DNA of 11,530 nucleotides from NCBI GenBank assembly GCA_018713805.1, contig DVOF01000162.1, positions 1 through 11,530 on the forward strand, in the 5' to 3' direction. The translations under genes were made by a program, and so were the position numbers. Source of the DNA: Candidatus Aphodoplasma excrementigallinarum (GTDB lineage: Bacteria; Bacillota; Clostridia; UBA1381; UMGS1253). Below, one piece after another: positions 1-6,903 of the stretch. The notes beneath the pieces are model-generated. The model had not been told where the DNA came from. It did no database searches and worked only from the letters and a program-made list of their open reading frames with translations. Position 1 is the stretch's first letter. Each line of letters starts with the position of its first letter.

Positions 1-28
1 GGTCTGAACCGCGGTTCAGACCTTTTCT
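1..28 (-). terminator. Palindromic hairpin just downstream of mgsA, probable (bidirectional) intrinsic terminator
   Basis: Bases 1-22 form a perfect inverted repeat: a 10-base arm GGTCTGAACC, a central GC, and the complementary arm GGTTCAGACC. On the plus strand it is followed by TTTTCTTT. It starts 6 bases past the mgsA stop codon. On the minus strand, the direction of mgsA transcription, the hairpin is preceded by AAAGAAAA; the tract that would follow it lies outside the window. The arrangement suits a bidirectional terminator shared with a convergent gene to the left. The hairpin is seen directly; the terminator role is inferred. Confidence 0.65.
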
Positions 29-439
29 TTAAATTTCCTTTTTGGGATTTACAATATCACGCCATGCCAAATCGCCGCGCTCCACACCGTGAATCAGCAC
101 CTCTGCGGTCGCAACGTTCGTCGCAAGCGGAATGTTATGTACGTCGCAAAGGCGAAACAGCGCCGAAACATCCGGCTCATGCGGCTGCGCCGTCAGCGGG
201 TCGCGGAAAAACAACACCAGGTCAATCTCATTATACGCAATCCTTGCGCCAATCTGCTGGTCGCCGCCCTGCGGGCCGGACAAAAACCGGTGGATCGGCA
301 TCCCGGTCGCCTCAATGACCAGGCCGCCCGTCGTCCCTGTCGCAAACAGATTGTGCTTGCTCAAAATCCCCTTATATGCAATACAAAATTCTACCATCAG
401 TTCCTTTTTCTTGTCGTGGGCAATCAACGCGATATTCAT
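29..439 (-). CDS. mgsA: Methylglyoxal synthase
   Basis: Cytosolic enzyme that converts dihydroxyacetone phosphate to methylglyoxal and phosphate, a bypass of lower glycolysis used under phosphate limitation or sugar-phosphate stress. The 136-residue protein has the full family length. It carries the phosphate-binding TGTTGG stretch (35-39) and SGPQGGDQQIGA (54-65) with the catalytic Asp60. Asp9, Asp80, His87 and Asp90 correspond to E. coli Asp20, Asp91, His98 and Asp101 with a constant offset of 11. The ATG at 439 is the only sensible start. Its Shine-Dalgarno AGGAG (452-456) sits 12 bases upstream, a rather long spacing. The gene begins 19 bases after the minE stop and is probably co-transcribed with minD and minE. 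In related Clostridia mgsA also closes this cluster, but there rodA normally lies between minE and mgsA. Identification is firm. Confidence 0.97.
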   Translation of the reverse strand: MNIALIAHDKKKELMVEFCIAYKGILSKHNLFATGTTGGLVIEATGMPIHRFLSGPQGGDQQIGARIAYNEIDLVLFFRDPLTAQPHEPDVSALFRLCDVHNIPLATNVATAEVLIHGVERGDLAWRDIVNPKKEI

Positions 440-458
440 TCCACATCCGCTCTCCTCT

Positions 459-758
459 CTATTTCTTATTCTTCTTATCCCCCGCGTTTGCTTTCATCTT
501 ATTGATCGGGATGTTTGCCACCAGGGCAGGGACAACCCGCTCGCCATCTTCGCTCTTTGTGCGCGTCACCTGTATTTCAAGTTCATTCTGGTCGATTTCT
601 ATATACTTGGAGATAACCTCCATGATCTCACCCTTCAACTGGTCTAAAAACTCAGGAGAAACGCCTGCCCGGTCATGGACCAGTACAAACTGTAACCGTT
701 CTTTCGCGGCGCTGCCGGAGCCTTTTTTCTTGTTTTTGAACAGACCGAAAAAGTCCAT
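459..758 (-). CDS. minE: Cell division topological specificity factor MinE
   Basis: Partner of MinD that stimulates its ATPase and drives it off the membrane, restricting the MinCD division inhibitor to places away from mid-cell. The 99-residue protein begins with a short hydrophobic membrane-contact helix (FFGLF, 3-7) and a basic stretch. Next comes the anti-MinCD segment AAKERLQFVLVHDR (17-30), then the dimeric topological-specificity domain (about 33-87) with the EIMEVISKYI helix and the VALVANIPI-like strand. The C-terminal tail is rich in Lys and Asn. The ATG at 758 has an excellent AGGAGG site (767-772) 8 bases upstream. It lies 24 bases after minD and 19 bases before mgsA. A MinE beside MinC and MinD implies a MinE-type system rather than a DivIVA/MinJ-only one. 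The stop is TAG. Confidence 0.96.
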   Translation of the reverse strand: MDFFGLFKNKKKGSGSAAKERLQFVLVHDRAGVSPEFLDQLKGEIMEVISKYIEIDQNELEIQVTRTKSEDGERVVPALVANIPINKMKANAGDKKNKK

Positions 759-782
759 CTCGCCTGCCTCCTTTTTCTGTGT

Positions 783-1580
783 TTAATCCGCCTTTACGCC
801 GAAAAACTTCTTCACCTTTGCCATAAACCCAGGCGCATCCAGCTCCATGATCGGTACCTTTTCCCCCATAATGCGGGCCGTAATATTCCGGTAAGCCTGC
901 CCAGCCTTGGACTTCTCGTCGGCCACAGCCGGCTCGCCGCGGTTTGTCGATATAATGATATTTTCATCGTCCGGCACAATCCCCAGCAGACTGATTGCCA
1001 AAATATCAATAATATCATCCACATTCATCATATCGCCCTTTTTGATCATCTGCGGGCGGATACGGTTGACAATCAGATGCGGGTCCTTGATATCATTTGC
1101 TTCCAGCAGGCCGATGATCCGGTCTGCATCGCGCACGGCCGACACCTCCGGCGTCGTAACGACGATGGCGCGGTCAGCGCCTGCAACTGCGTTTTTAAAC
1201 CCCTGCTCGATTCCCGCAGGGCAGTCAATCAGGACATAGTCAAACTCCTTTTTCAGCTCCGCCGTAAGCTTTTTCATCTGCTCCGGCGAAACGGCGTTTT
1301 TGTCGCGCGTCTGCGCCGCGGGGATGATATAAAGCCCATTATACCGCTTATCTTTGATAAGCGCCTGCTTCGTCCGGCAGCGCCCTTCCACCACGTCTAC
1401 GATATCATATACGATTCTATTTTCAAGCCCCATTACCACATCGAGATTCCGAAGGCCAATGTCCGCATCGATCAGTACAACGCTTTTATTTTTCAGTGCA
1501 AGGCCGGTTCCGATGTTTGCCGTCGTCGTCGTCTTGCCGACGCCGCCCTTGCCGGATGTTATAACAATTACCTCACCCAT
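783..1580 (-). CDS. minD: Septum site-determining protein MinD
   Basis: ParA/MinD-type ATPase that binds membrane as an ATP dimer, recruits MinC to block FtsZ assembly, and is released by MinE. In 265 residues it shows the deviant Walker A KGGVGKTT (11-18, signature Lys11 and Lys16), switch I DADIGLRNLD (38-47), and the Walker B region DYVLIDCPAG (114-123). It ends with the amphipathic membrane-targeting helix GFMAKVKKFFG (251-261). Length matches the family. The ATG at 1580 is preceded by AGGAGGA (1591-1597). An 85-base AT-rich gap separates it from minC, the longest gap in the cluster, and holds a candidate promoter, so minD-minE-mgsA may be transcribed partly on their own. Identification is firm. 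Confidence 0.98.
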   Translation of the reverse strand: MGEVIVITSGKGGVGKTTTTANIGTGLALKNKSVVLIDADIGLRNLDVVMGLENRIVYDIVDVVEGRCRTKQALIKDKRYNGLYIIPAAQTRDKNAVSPEQMKKLTAELKKEFDYVLIDCPAGIEQGFKNAVAGADRAIVVTTPEVSAVRDADRIIGLLEANDIKDPHLIVNRIRPQMIKKGDMMNVDDIIDILAISLLGIVPDDENIIISTNRGEPAVADEKSKAGQAYRNITARIMGEKVPIMELDAPGFMAKVKKFFGVKAD

Positions 1581-1632
1581 AACCGTTTTGTCCTCCTATG
1601 TAAAAAAATCATAAAAAACCACAACTATAATT

Positions 1633-1661
1633 AGTATAACATATGAAATTTTCTAAGTCTA
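1633..1661 (-). promoter_or_regulatory. Candidate sigma-70/SigA promoter for minD-minE-mgsA
   Basis: Reading the minus strand, TAGACT (1661-1656, 4 of 6 to TTGACA) is followed after exactly 17 bases by TATACT (1638-1633, 5 of 6 to TATAAT). It lies in the 85-base AT-rich gap between minC and minD. A start site would fall near 1626, leaving a leader of about 45 bases before the minD ATG. No hairpin followed by T-residues is seen after minC, so read-through from minC is also expected. The boxes are seen directly; activity is inferred. Confidence 0.55.
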
Positions 1662-1665
1662 TAAT

Positions 1666-2295
1666 TTATTTGATTTTTTTTGACAAATATCCGTCAATGT
1701 AAATATTCCCCTCATGTACATAGGCGATCTCCGGCCGCCATTCCGTTCCGACCTCTTCATCCGGCGGACGGGTGATGATATCCGCAATCCGGATCTGCGT
1801 CGGCGCCATGCACGCCGCCGCAACGATCGCATCCCGGTCGCCGTTGCACCCAGCATGCACGATTCCGCGCAGGATTCCCATTACGACGATATTCCCTGCG
1901 GCAATCAGCTCCGCGCCCGGGTTAACGTCGCCGACCACCACGAGATTCCCCAGCGATTTGAGGCATTGTCCGCTGCGCAATGTGCCGTGGTGGAAGCGGC
2001 TCTTGTCATCTGTGGGCATGAACCGGGAAAAGAAGGCGTTGTCCTCCCCTTCATATTCGATCTTTACATGCTCCGGCACAAGCTTCTTCAGTTCCTGCTC
2101 CAGCATGATCCGGTTAACGCCGCCGATATTGTGCCCTGTAAACAAAATGCGTCCGCTCCCAGAGGAAAAGAAATCGATCACCTCTCCGATCTTTTGCAGT
2201 GTCTCGCGCAAAACCGTACTAAAGTCCGCCTCGCTGACAATGACCATAATGCCATCCTTTATTCCTTTCAGCCGAACTGCTTCGTTTGTAGCCAA
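1666..2295 (-). CDS. minC: Septum site-determining protein MinC
   Basis: FtsZ polymerisation inhibitor recruited to the membrane by MinD. The 209-residue protein has an N-terminal FtsZ-antagonist domain (about 6-90) and a C-terminal right-handed beta-helix (about 100-205). The helix carries the MinD-contact motif RSGQ (107-110) and the typical GNLVVVGDVNPGAELIAAGN and MGILRGIVHAG turns. The first codon is TTG at 2295, supported by GGGAAGGGG (2304-2312) with 8 bases of spacing. The next in-frame Met is residue 17, inside the first strand, so a later start would damage the domain. The gene begins 20 bases after the PBP stop and is probably co-transcribed with it. It is followed by the longest intergenic gap in the locus before minD. 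Confidence 0.95.
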   Translation of the reverse strand: MATNEAVRLKGIKDGIMVIVSEADFSTVLRETLQKIGEVIDFFSSGSGRILFTGHNIGGVNRIMLEQELKKLVPEHVKIEYEGEDNAFFSRFMPTDDKSRFHHGTLRSGQCLKSLGNLVVVGDVNPGAELIAAGNIVVMGILRGIVHAGCNGDRDAIVAAACMAPTQIRIADIITRPPDEEVGTEWRPEIAYVHEGNIYIDGYLSKKIK

Positions 2296-2303
2296 AACAA
2301 AAA

Positions 2304-2312
2304 CCCCTTCCC
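2304..2312 (-). promoter_or_regulatory. Ribosome binding site fixing the TTG start of minC
   Basis: The minus strand reads GGGAAGGGG eight bases before the TTG at 2295. No ATG or GTG lies in frame close to this purine block, which supports TTG as the start codon. Part of the site overlaps the short gap after the PBP stop codon at 2316-2318. Confidence 0.6.
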
Positions 2313-2315
2313 AGT

Positions 2316-4415
2316 TTAGGGCAGCAATGCCCCGGTCTCATTATTGATATCGCTCTGTGGTTCTTCATAGTTATTAAAATACGCATCCAATACGTCCTTG
2401 ACAACCGGCACAACGTCGCCGCCGCTGTTGCCGTGCTCAATTACGACCGCAATCGCGATCTCCGGATCGTCAAACGGCGCGTAGCCGACGAACAATCCGT
2501 TGTCTGACCCGACCGCAACCTGTGCCGAGCCCGTTTTGCCGCCAACCTCGATCGGATATCCGCGGAAGTGCGAGCTTGCCGTACCGTCCTCTGTTACGCC
2601 GAGCATACCGTTTAAAACCGCGTCGATGTTTTCTTCCTGCATCTGAATTGTTTCCACAACTTCCGGCTCCTTCTCAAACACGACGCTGCCGTCGATCGGC
2701 GAACGGATTGTCTTGACGATATGCGGCTTATACCGGTTTCCGCCGTTGATTAACGTAGAGAGATAGTTAGCAAGCTGAAGCGGCGTAAAAAGGTTATCCG
2801 ACTGCCCAATCGCCGCCTGCAGCGTATCGCCCGGACGCCACGGCTCCCCGCCATAAGCCTCCCGGTCCTCCGGTCCGGCGAGCCTGCCCTTTGACTCCTC
2901 GCTCGCAAGCTCAAACCCGGTCCTTTCCCCAAGCCCAAACTTTTTCGCATATTCATTCAGGGTTTCGATCCCCATTAAACGGCCAACCTCGTAATAGAAG
3001 TAGTTGCACGAGTTTTTCACCGCGTCCGTCACCGTCTGCGCCCCATGCGTTCTGCCCGAGCTGTTATAAATCCAGCAGCGCGGCTGATAATCGTCATAGT
3101 ATCTATAAATACCTTCATCTACAATTACCGTCTGCGGCGTAATCACGCCGCTTTCCAGCGCCGCAATCGACGTCAACATCTTAAAGGTCGAGCCCGGCTC
3201 GTACGTGCCGCTGATTGCCCGGTTCCAGATCGGATTGTTCGGGTCGCTTGCCAATCCGTTATAATTCTCGTTAAAAGTTGCAGGGTCAAAGGTCGGCCAC
3301 GACGCCATAGCGAGTATTTCGCCATTTTTCGGGTTCATCACAACTGCCGCGCCGCAGTAGGCGTCCCCGCCCGACTTTTCCGATGGGTCGCCGCCGCGGC
3401 TGCGGATTTCTTCAATCGTTTGTGAAAGCGACTGCTCCAAAACAGTCTGTAATCTCGAGTCAAGCGTCAGGACGACGTAATTCCCGGGAACCGGGTCCTT
3501 GCCGGAATCCGGCTGCACCTCAAACCCATTCGGCGTCTGGACAAGGCTTGTATAGCCGTCCGTCCCCTTTAAAAAGGTCTCAAACTCCTTTTCGATCCCC
3601 TGTTTGCCGACCTCGTCGCTCATTTTATAGCCCTGATCCTTCAGCTCGGCATACTCGTCGCCTGAAATCTTCCCAATCCGCCCCAAAAGGTGCGCGGCAA
3701 GCGTCCCTTGCGGATATTCGCGGAAATACTCCGTTGTAATATTGACACACGGGTATTCTGACTGTTCCTCTTTCAGCTTTGTAACAAGGTTCATATCTAC
3801 ATCAGACGCAACTGTGAACGGCGTGCTGACCGAAAAGTCCCGGATTTCCATTTCATAGCGCAGGGAAACGATTTTCAGCGCGTCCTCCTGGGAATAATCC
3901 TCTGCCACTTTATACCGTGTCCGAAGCTTATCAAGCACCTCCTGCACCGTTATATTTTCGTCAAAATCCTGTTCCTCTTTCCAGTTTGCCTCCGCTGCTG
4001 TCGCGTCCTGCCCTTCCTGCGTGCTGGCATCCTCTGCGAAGGTAAACCGGAGCGGATCCGCCGCAATCGGAAGCGTCTGAAGCACTTCCTCGCCATGCTC
4101 CGTTATAAGGTTATATATTTTAAGCAAGATCGCATTGAATTCGTCGTTTTTTAAATTTGTTTTTTGAATCTGGACAGAATACCCCGTTTTGTTCGTCACA
4201 AGCGGCTGCCCATACCGGTCGACAATCTCCCCGCGCGGCGCGGAAACGGTCACGCTGCGGAGCTGCTTCTGCTCCGCCTGAATCAGATAGTCCTCCCCGC
4301 ATATGATCTGCATCCAAAAAAGGCGCGCCACAACAATGAGGGCAAGCACGCCAATAAAAGCAGTATATACCTTAAACCTGCTCTGGTCTTTTTTGTTGTT
4401 ATCCAGGCGAATCAA
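2316..4415 (-). CDS. Class B penicillin-binding protein, elongation transpeptidase (PBP2/MrdA type)
   Basis: Membrane-anchored DD-transpeptidase that cross-links peptidoglycan, here probably the elongasome enzyme working with MreBCD. From the TTG at 4415 it has 699 residues: a short cytoplasmic tail, one membrane helix (about 17-35), a PBP dimerisation/pedestal region (about 55-290) and the transpeptidase domain (about 310-685). Catalytic motifs are STFK (Ser409, Lys412), SCN (469-471) and KTG (627-629). A pedestal motif REYPQGTLAAHLLGRIG is also present. I see no PASTA domains. The frame stays open to another TTG at 4451, which would overlap mreD by 11 bases and has no Shine-Dalgarno; the 4415 start has AAGGGTGGTGAGG just before it. 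An acidic, low-complexity stretch (about residues 127-155) interrupts the pedestal. A SpoVD/FtsI-like role cannot be excluded, but the position right after mreD favours elongation. Confidence 0.93.
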   Translation of the reverse strand: MIRLDNNKKDQSRFKVYTAFIGVLALIVVARLFWMQIICGEDYLIQAEQKQLRSVTVSAPRGEIVDRYGQPLVTNKTGYSVQIQKTNLKNDEFNAILLKIYNLITEHGEEVLQTLPIAADPLRFTFAEDASTQEGQDATAAEANWKEEQDFDENITVQEVLDKLRTRYKVAEDYSQEDALKIVSLRYEMEIRDFSVSTPFTVASDVDMNLVTKLKEEQSEYPCVNITTEYFREYPQGTLAAHLLGRIGKISGDEYAELKDQGYKMSDEVGKQGIEKEFETFLKGTDGYTSLVQTPNGFEVQPDSGKDPVPGNYVVLTLDSRLQTVLEQSLSQTIEEIRSRGGDPSEKSGGDAYCGAAVVMNPKNGEILAMASWPTFDPATFNENYNGLASDPNNPIWNRAISGTYEPGSTFKMLTSIAALESGVITPQTVIVDEGIYRYYDDYQPRCWIYNSSGRTHGAQTVTDAVKNSCNYFYYEVGRLMGIETLNEYAKKFGLGERTGFELASEESKGRLAGPEDREAYGGEPWRPGDTLQAAIGQSDNLFTPLQLANYLSTLINGGNRYKPHIVKTIRSPIDGSVVFEKEPEVVETIQMQEENIDAVLNGMLGVTEDGTASSHFRGYPIEVGGKTGSAQVAVGSDNGLFVGYAPFDDPEIAIAVVIEHGNSGGDVVPVVKDVLDAYFNNYEEPQSDINNETGALLP

Positions 4416-4417
4416 AG

Positions 4418-4430
4418 CCTCACCACCCTT
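4418..4430 (-). promoter_or_regulatory. Ribosome binding site deciding the PBP start
   Basis: The minus strand reads AAGGGTGGTGAGG, ending two bases before the TTG at 4415. The part AAGGGTGG leaves a normal spacing of about 7 bases. The alternative TTG at 4451 is preceded by GC-rich mreD coding sequence with no purine-rich site. This favours the shorter protein; it is an inference from spacing. Confidence 0.5.
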
Positions 4431-4440
4431 ATATCTGACC

Positions 4441-4926
4441 TCAGTCGCCAATTGCCGCGCCGCGGCGCATAATCAGAAGAACGACCACGGATACTACCGC
4501 ATTATATACCATTGTCGGCAGCGCGACCCCAAGAAGCGCATACGTAACCGACAAACCGTCGTAGCGCATAAAAGACAATGCAAAATAAGCGACTTCATAA
4601 AGGAAGCTGATAACGCAGACAAACAGCAGGGAAACAAAAAACTTCCCCTTAAAAAACCGCGTACTCACCTGCTCGCACAGCAGTGCGCCAAACATACACA
4701 AAAGTGCATGGACACCAAATATTGTCTCGGAAGAAAAATCCAATAAAATCCCGCATGCAAGCCCGTAGAACATCGGCCGTTTATAGTCGGTCTGCGTCAA
4801 AGCAAAGCATATTACCAAAACGACCATAAGGTTTGGGGTGATGCCTCCAACAGCGAAATACTGGATAAAGGTCGTCTGGATCAAATACACAATAAAAGTT
4901 ACGATTCCCAACCGCAGCATCTTCAT
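4441..4926 (-). CDS. mreD: Rod shape-determining membrane protein MreD
   Basis: Integral membrane member of the MreBCD complex that links cytoplasmic MreB filaments to the wall-synthesis enzymes. The 161-residue protein is almost wholly hydrophobic with about five or six membrane helices. It shows the family pattern near the N-terminus (a helix, then GGITPNLMVVLVI at 27-39) and GLACGILLDF (55-64), the usual glycine/aspartate signature. The ATG at 4926 has AGGA (4934-4937) 7 bases upstream; a second ATG two codons later is less well spaced. It lies 24 bases after mreC and ends 25 bases before the preferred PBP start. The family diverges strongly in sequence, so the name rests partly on topology and on its place between mreC and the PBP. 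Confidence 0.92.
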   Translation of the reverse strand: MKMLRLGIVTFIVYLIQTTFIQYFAVGGITPNLMVVLVICFALTQTDYKRPMFYGLACGILLDFSSETIFGVHALLCMFGALLCEQVSTRFFKGKFFVSLLFVCVISFLYEVAYFALSFMRYDGLSVTYALLGVALPTMVYNAVVSVVVLLIMRRGAAIGD

Positions 4927-4950
4927 CTTATCGTCCTGCCCCCTCTTGGC

Positions 4951-5802
4951 TTACTGCCCGCTATCCTGCCCCTCCACGGTGTCCAGTACAACGAGTACGT
5001 GGCGCGTAGCGTTAAAGTCGACCAGGGGTTCAATCAGGGCATACTGGCTCACCCCGGTCGAATCCGTAACGATCTCCTGTACCCGGCCGATCGGCACGCC
5101 CGCCGTATATACGCCGCCAAGCCCCGATGTTTCAATGATATCGCCGACCACGATCTGCGACTCTTTATTGATGAATACCATTTTACACAGCCCTTGCTTT
5201 TCGTAGGCATTGTCCCCCGTCACAAGCGCCACATCCCCGGTACGCACGACCTTTGCACCTACAGAGGACGAGGAATCGACAATCGTCACAATACGCGACC
5301 AGTTCAGCCCGACTTCCTGTACGTGGCCGACGAGCCCTTCGTTCGTTAAAACCATGCTCTTTTCCTGTACGCCGTCTAAGGAGCCCTTGTCGATCGTATA
5401 GTAATTGAACCAGTTGTCCGTGCTCCAGCCAATGATGGTCGCCCCTGTCGTGCGCAGGTTAGAATAATCGTTTTCCTTTAAGTCCAGCAGCCCGGAGAGG
5501 CGCTCGTTTTCCTCCCTGTAATCCTGCACGCTCCTTTGCTCGCGTTCCAGCTCGGCAACACGCTTTGACAGGCGCGTATTCTCCTCTTTATAGTCCTTCA
5601 TTTCAAAAAGGAAGTTGAAGAAGCCGCCAACCCCGTCGGTTACGGCGGTGATACCCTTTTGAATCGGAGACACGACCGTATTAAAAAGATTCTCCGCAAA
5701 AAACGTCCCCCCCGCAAGCACAGAAATGCCCATCACAATCAGGATAACCAGCGCCGTACCAATGATGATCGACATTTTTTTATGCTTTTCAAAAAAATAC
5801 AC
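4951..5802 (-). CDS. mreC: Rod shape-determining protein MreC
   Basis: Bitopic protein that forms extracytoplasmic assemblies and activates the elongation PBP. From the GTG at 5802 it has 283 residues: a short basic N-terminus, a membrane helix (about 11-30), a coiled coil (about 66-108, rich in Glu, Arg and Leu) and a beta-rich domain (about 118-275). Family signatures include LTNEGLVGHV (152-161), IVDSSSSVGAKV (174-185) and GLGGVYTAGVPIGRV (227-241). The frame stays open to a TTG at 5823 with no Shine-Dalgarno; GAGGTGAT (5807-5814) lies correctly before the GTG and decides the start. The start is 27 bases after the mreB stop. Identification is firm; only the start is open to question. Confidence 0.95.
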   Translation of the reverse strand: MYFFEKHKKMSIIIGTALVILIVMGISVLAGGTFFAENLFNTVVSPIQKGITAVTDGVGGFFNFLFEMKDYKEENTRLSKRVAELEREQRSVQDYREENERLSGLLDLKENDYSNLRTTGATIIGWSTDNWFNYYTIDKGSLDGVQEKSMVLTNEGLVGHVQEVGLNWSRIVTIVDSSSSVGAKVVRTGDVALVTGDNAYEKQGLCKMVFINKESQIVVGDIIETSGLGGVYTAGVPIGRVQEIVTDSTGVSQYALIEPLVDFNATRHVLVVLDTVEGQDSGQ

Positions 5803-5806
5803 CGCA

Positions 5807-5814
5807 ATCACCTC
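5807..5814 (-). promoter_or_regulatory. Ribosome binding site deciding the mreC start
   Basis: The minus strand reads GAGGTGAT, an eight-base match to the AGGAGGTGAT consensus. Its GAGG core is 8 bases from the GTG at 5802. The longer reading frame from the TTG at 5823 would translate through this site. Confidence 0.65.
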
Positions 5815-5829
5815 ACAAGCCAAGACCGA

Positions 5830-6843
5830 TTATTTCGAGTTGATGAGTACCTTCTTCAAGGTTTCGATCTCCTCAAGCACCTTCCCCGTTCCGAGCGCAA
5901 CACAGTCCAGCGGGTCCTCCGCAACATAGACCGGGATCCCCGTCTCGCGCGTGATGAGCTTGTCCAGCCCGCGAATCAACGCGCCGCCGCCCGTCAGCAT
6001 GATACCGCGGTCCATAATGTCGGCCGACAGCTCCGGCGGCGTCTTCTCCAGTGTAAACTTAATTGCGTCGACAATCGCGGTGATCGGCTCGTCGAGCGCG
6101 CCGCGGATTTCCTCCTGCGTGATCGTAATATTTTTCGGCAACCCGGTCACAAGGTCGCGCCCGCGGATTTCCATGGTATGCTCCGTCTCCTCCGGATAGG
6201 CCGAACCGATTGCAAGCTTGATCTGCTCGCCCGTCCGGTCGCCGATCATGAGGTTGTATTCTTTTTTAATATAGGCAACAATCGCGCTGTCGAGCGCATC
6301 GCCCGCTACGCGGACCGAACGGCTCGTCACGATACCGCCCAGCGAGATGACCGCGACCTCGCTCGTGCCGCCGCCGATGTCTACGACCATACAGCCGGTC
6401 GGTTCCTCCACCGGAAGCCCCGCGCCGATCGATGCCGCCATCGGCTCCTCCATCAGATAGGCCTCCCGCGCACCGGCTTGCAGCACAGCCTCCTCGACTG
6501 CGCGCTTCTCCACCTCTGTAATCCCGGAAGGGATGCAGACTACTACGCGCGGCTTCATGATGGAACCCGACGAGCTGACCGCCTTGATAAAGCTGCGCAG
6601 CATTGCCTGCGTAATGTCAAAATCAGCAATGACGCCGTCCTTCATGGGACGGATCGCAACAATGTTGCCCGGCGTACGGCCAATCATTTCCTTTGCCGCG
6701 TTGCCGACTGCGAGCACCTTATTTGTCGTTTTATCAATCGCCACGACAGACGGCTCGCGCACAACGATCCCCTTTCCCTTCACATGTACCAGCGTGTTTG
6801 CTGTTCCAAGGTCAATCCCGATGTCTTTTGCAAAAAGTGCCAT
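5830..6843 (-). CDS. mreB: Rod shape-determining actin homologue MreB
   Basis: Bacterial actin that forms membrane-bound filaments and steers lateral wall synthesis with MreC, MreD and the SEDS/PBP pair. The 337-residue protein has the normal length. Actin-fold ATP sites are intact: phosphate-1 GIDLGTANT (9-17), the MEEPMAASIGAG segment (131-142) with the catalytic Glu region, phosphate-2 VVDIGGGTSE (153-162), and the adenosine motif LTGGGALIRGL (283-293). A short hydrophobic N-terminus (MALFAKD) fits direct membrane contact. The ATG at 6843 has AAAGGAG 10 bases upstream. It lies 34 bases after maf, with a candidate promoter overlapping the maf 3' end. In many related clusters radC sits between maf and mreB; it is absent here. 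MreB and the closely related Mbl are hard to separate by eye, but a copy beside mreC and mreD is normally called MreB. Confidence 0.98.
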   Translation of the reverse strand: MALFAKDIGIDLGTANTLVHVKGKGIVVREPSVVAIDKTTNKVLAVGNAAKEMIGRTPGNIVAIRPMKDGVIADFDITQAMLRSFIKAVSSSGSIMKPRVVVCIPSGITEVEKRAVEEAVLQAGAREAYLMEEPMAASIGAGLPVEEPTGCMVVDIGGGTSEVAVISLGGIVTSRSVRVAGDALDSAIVAYIKKEYNLMIGDRTGEQIKLAIGSAYPEETEHTMEIRGRDLVTGLPKNITITQEEIRGALDEPITAIVDAIKFTLEKTPPELSADIMDRGIMLTGGGALIRGLDKLITRETGIPVYVAEDPLDCVALGTGKVLEEIETLKKVLINSK

Positions 6844-6874
6844 ATGACGTTATCTCCTTTATCAAATAATCTAT

Positions 6875-6903
6875 AATTTATTGTTCTGAAAATTCTGTTT
6901 CAA
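6875..6903 (-). promoter_or_regulatory. Weak candidate promoter for mreB inside the maf 3' end
   Basis: On the minus strand TTGAAA (6903-6898, 5 of 6 to TTGACA) is followed after 17 bases by TAAATT (6880-6875, 4 of 6 to TATAAT). It overlaps the last codons and stop of maf, about 30 bases before the mreB ATG. The match is moderate and AT-rich stop-codon regions produce such boxes by chance, so this is tentative. Confidence 0.3.

Noticed and set aside
89..786. Several overlapping plus-strand frames opposite mgsA and minE
   Set aside because: Their products are basic and of low complexity with no family features, and they lie antisense to two firmly identified genes.
1596..1620. T-rich tracts on the minus strand after minC as a terminator
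   Set aside because: No stem precedes the T-runs, so there is no intrinsic terminator; the region is better read as an AT-rich promoter/leader.
4416..4451. Longer PBP start at the TTG at 4451 overlapping mreD
   Set aside because: No purine-rich site precedes it and the extension reads through the ribosome binding site of the TTG at 4415. It is kept as an alternative only.
5803..5823. Longer mreC start at the TTG at 5823
   Set aside because: No Shine-Dalgarno precedes it, and the extension would translate through the strong GAGGTGAT site that serves the GTG at 5802.
5659..6876. A 405-codon open frame on the plus strand opposite mreB and the start of mreC
   Set aside because: Its product is extremely rich in Arg, His and Asp with no recognisable domain, and it runs antisense to mreB, whose motifs are intact. 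It is a by-product of the codon use of mreB.
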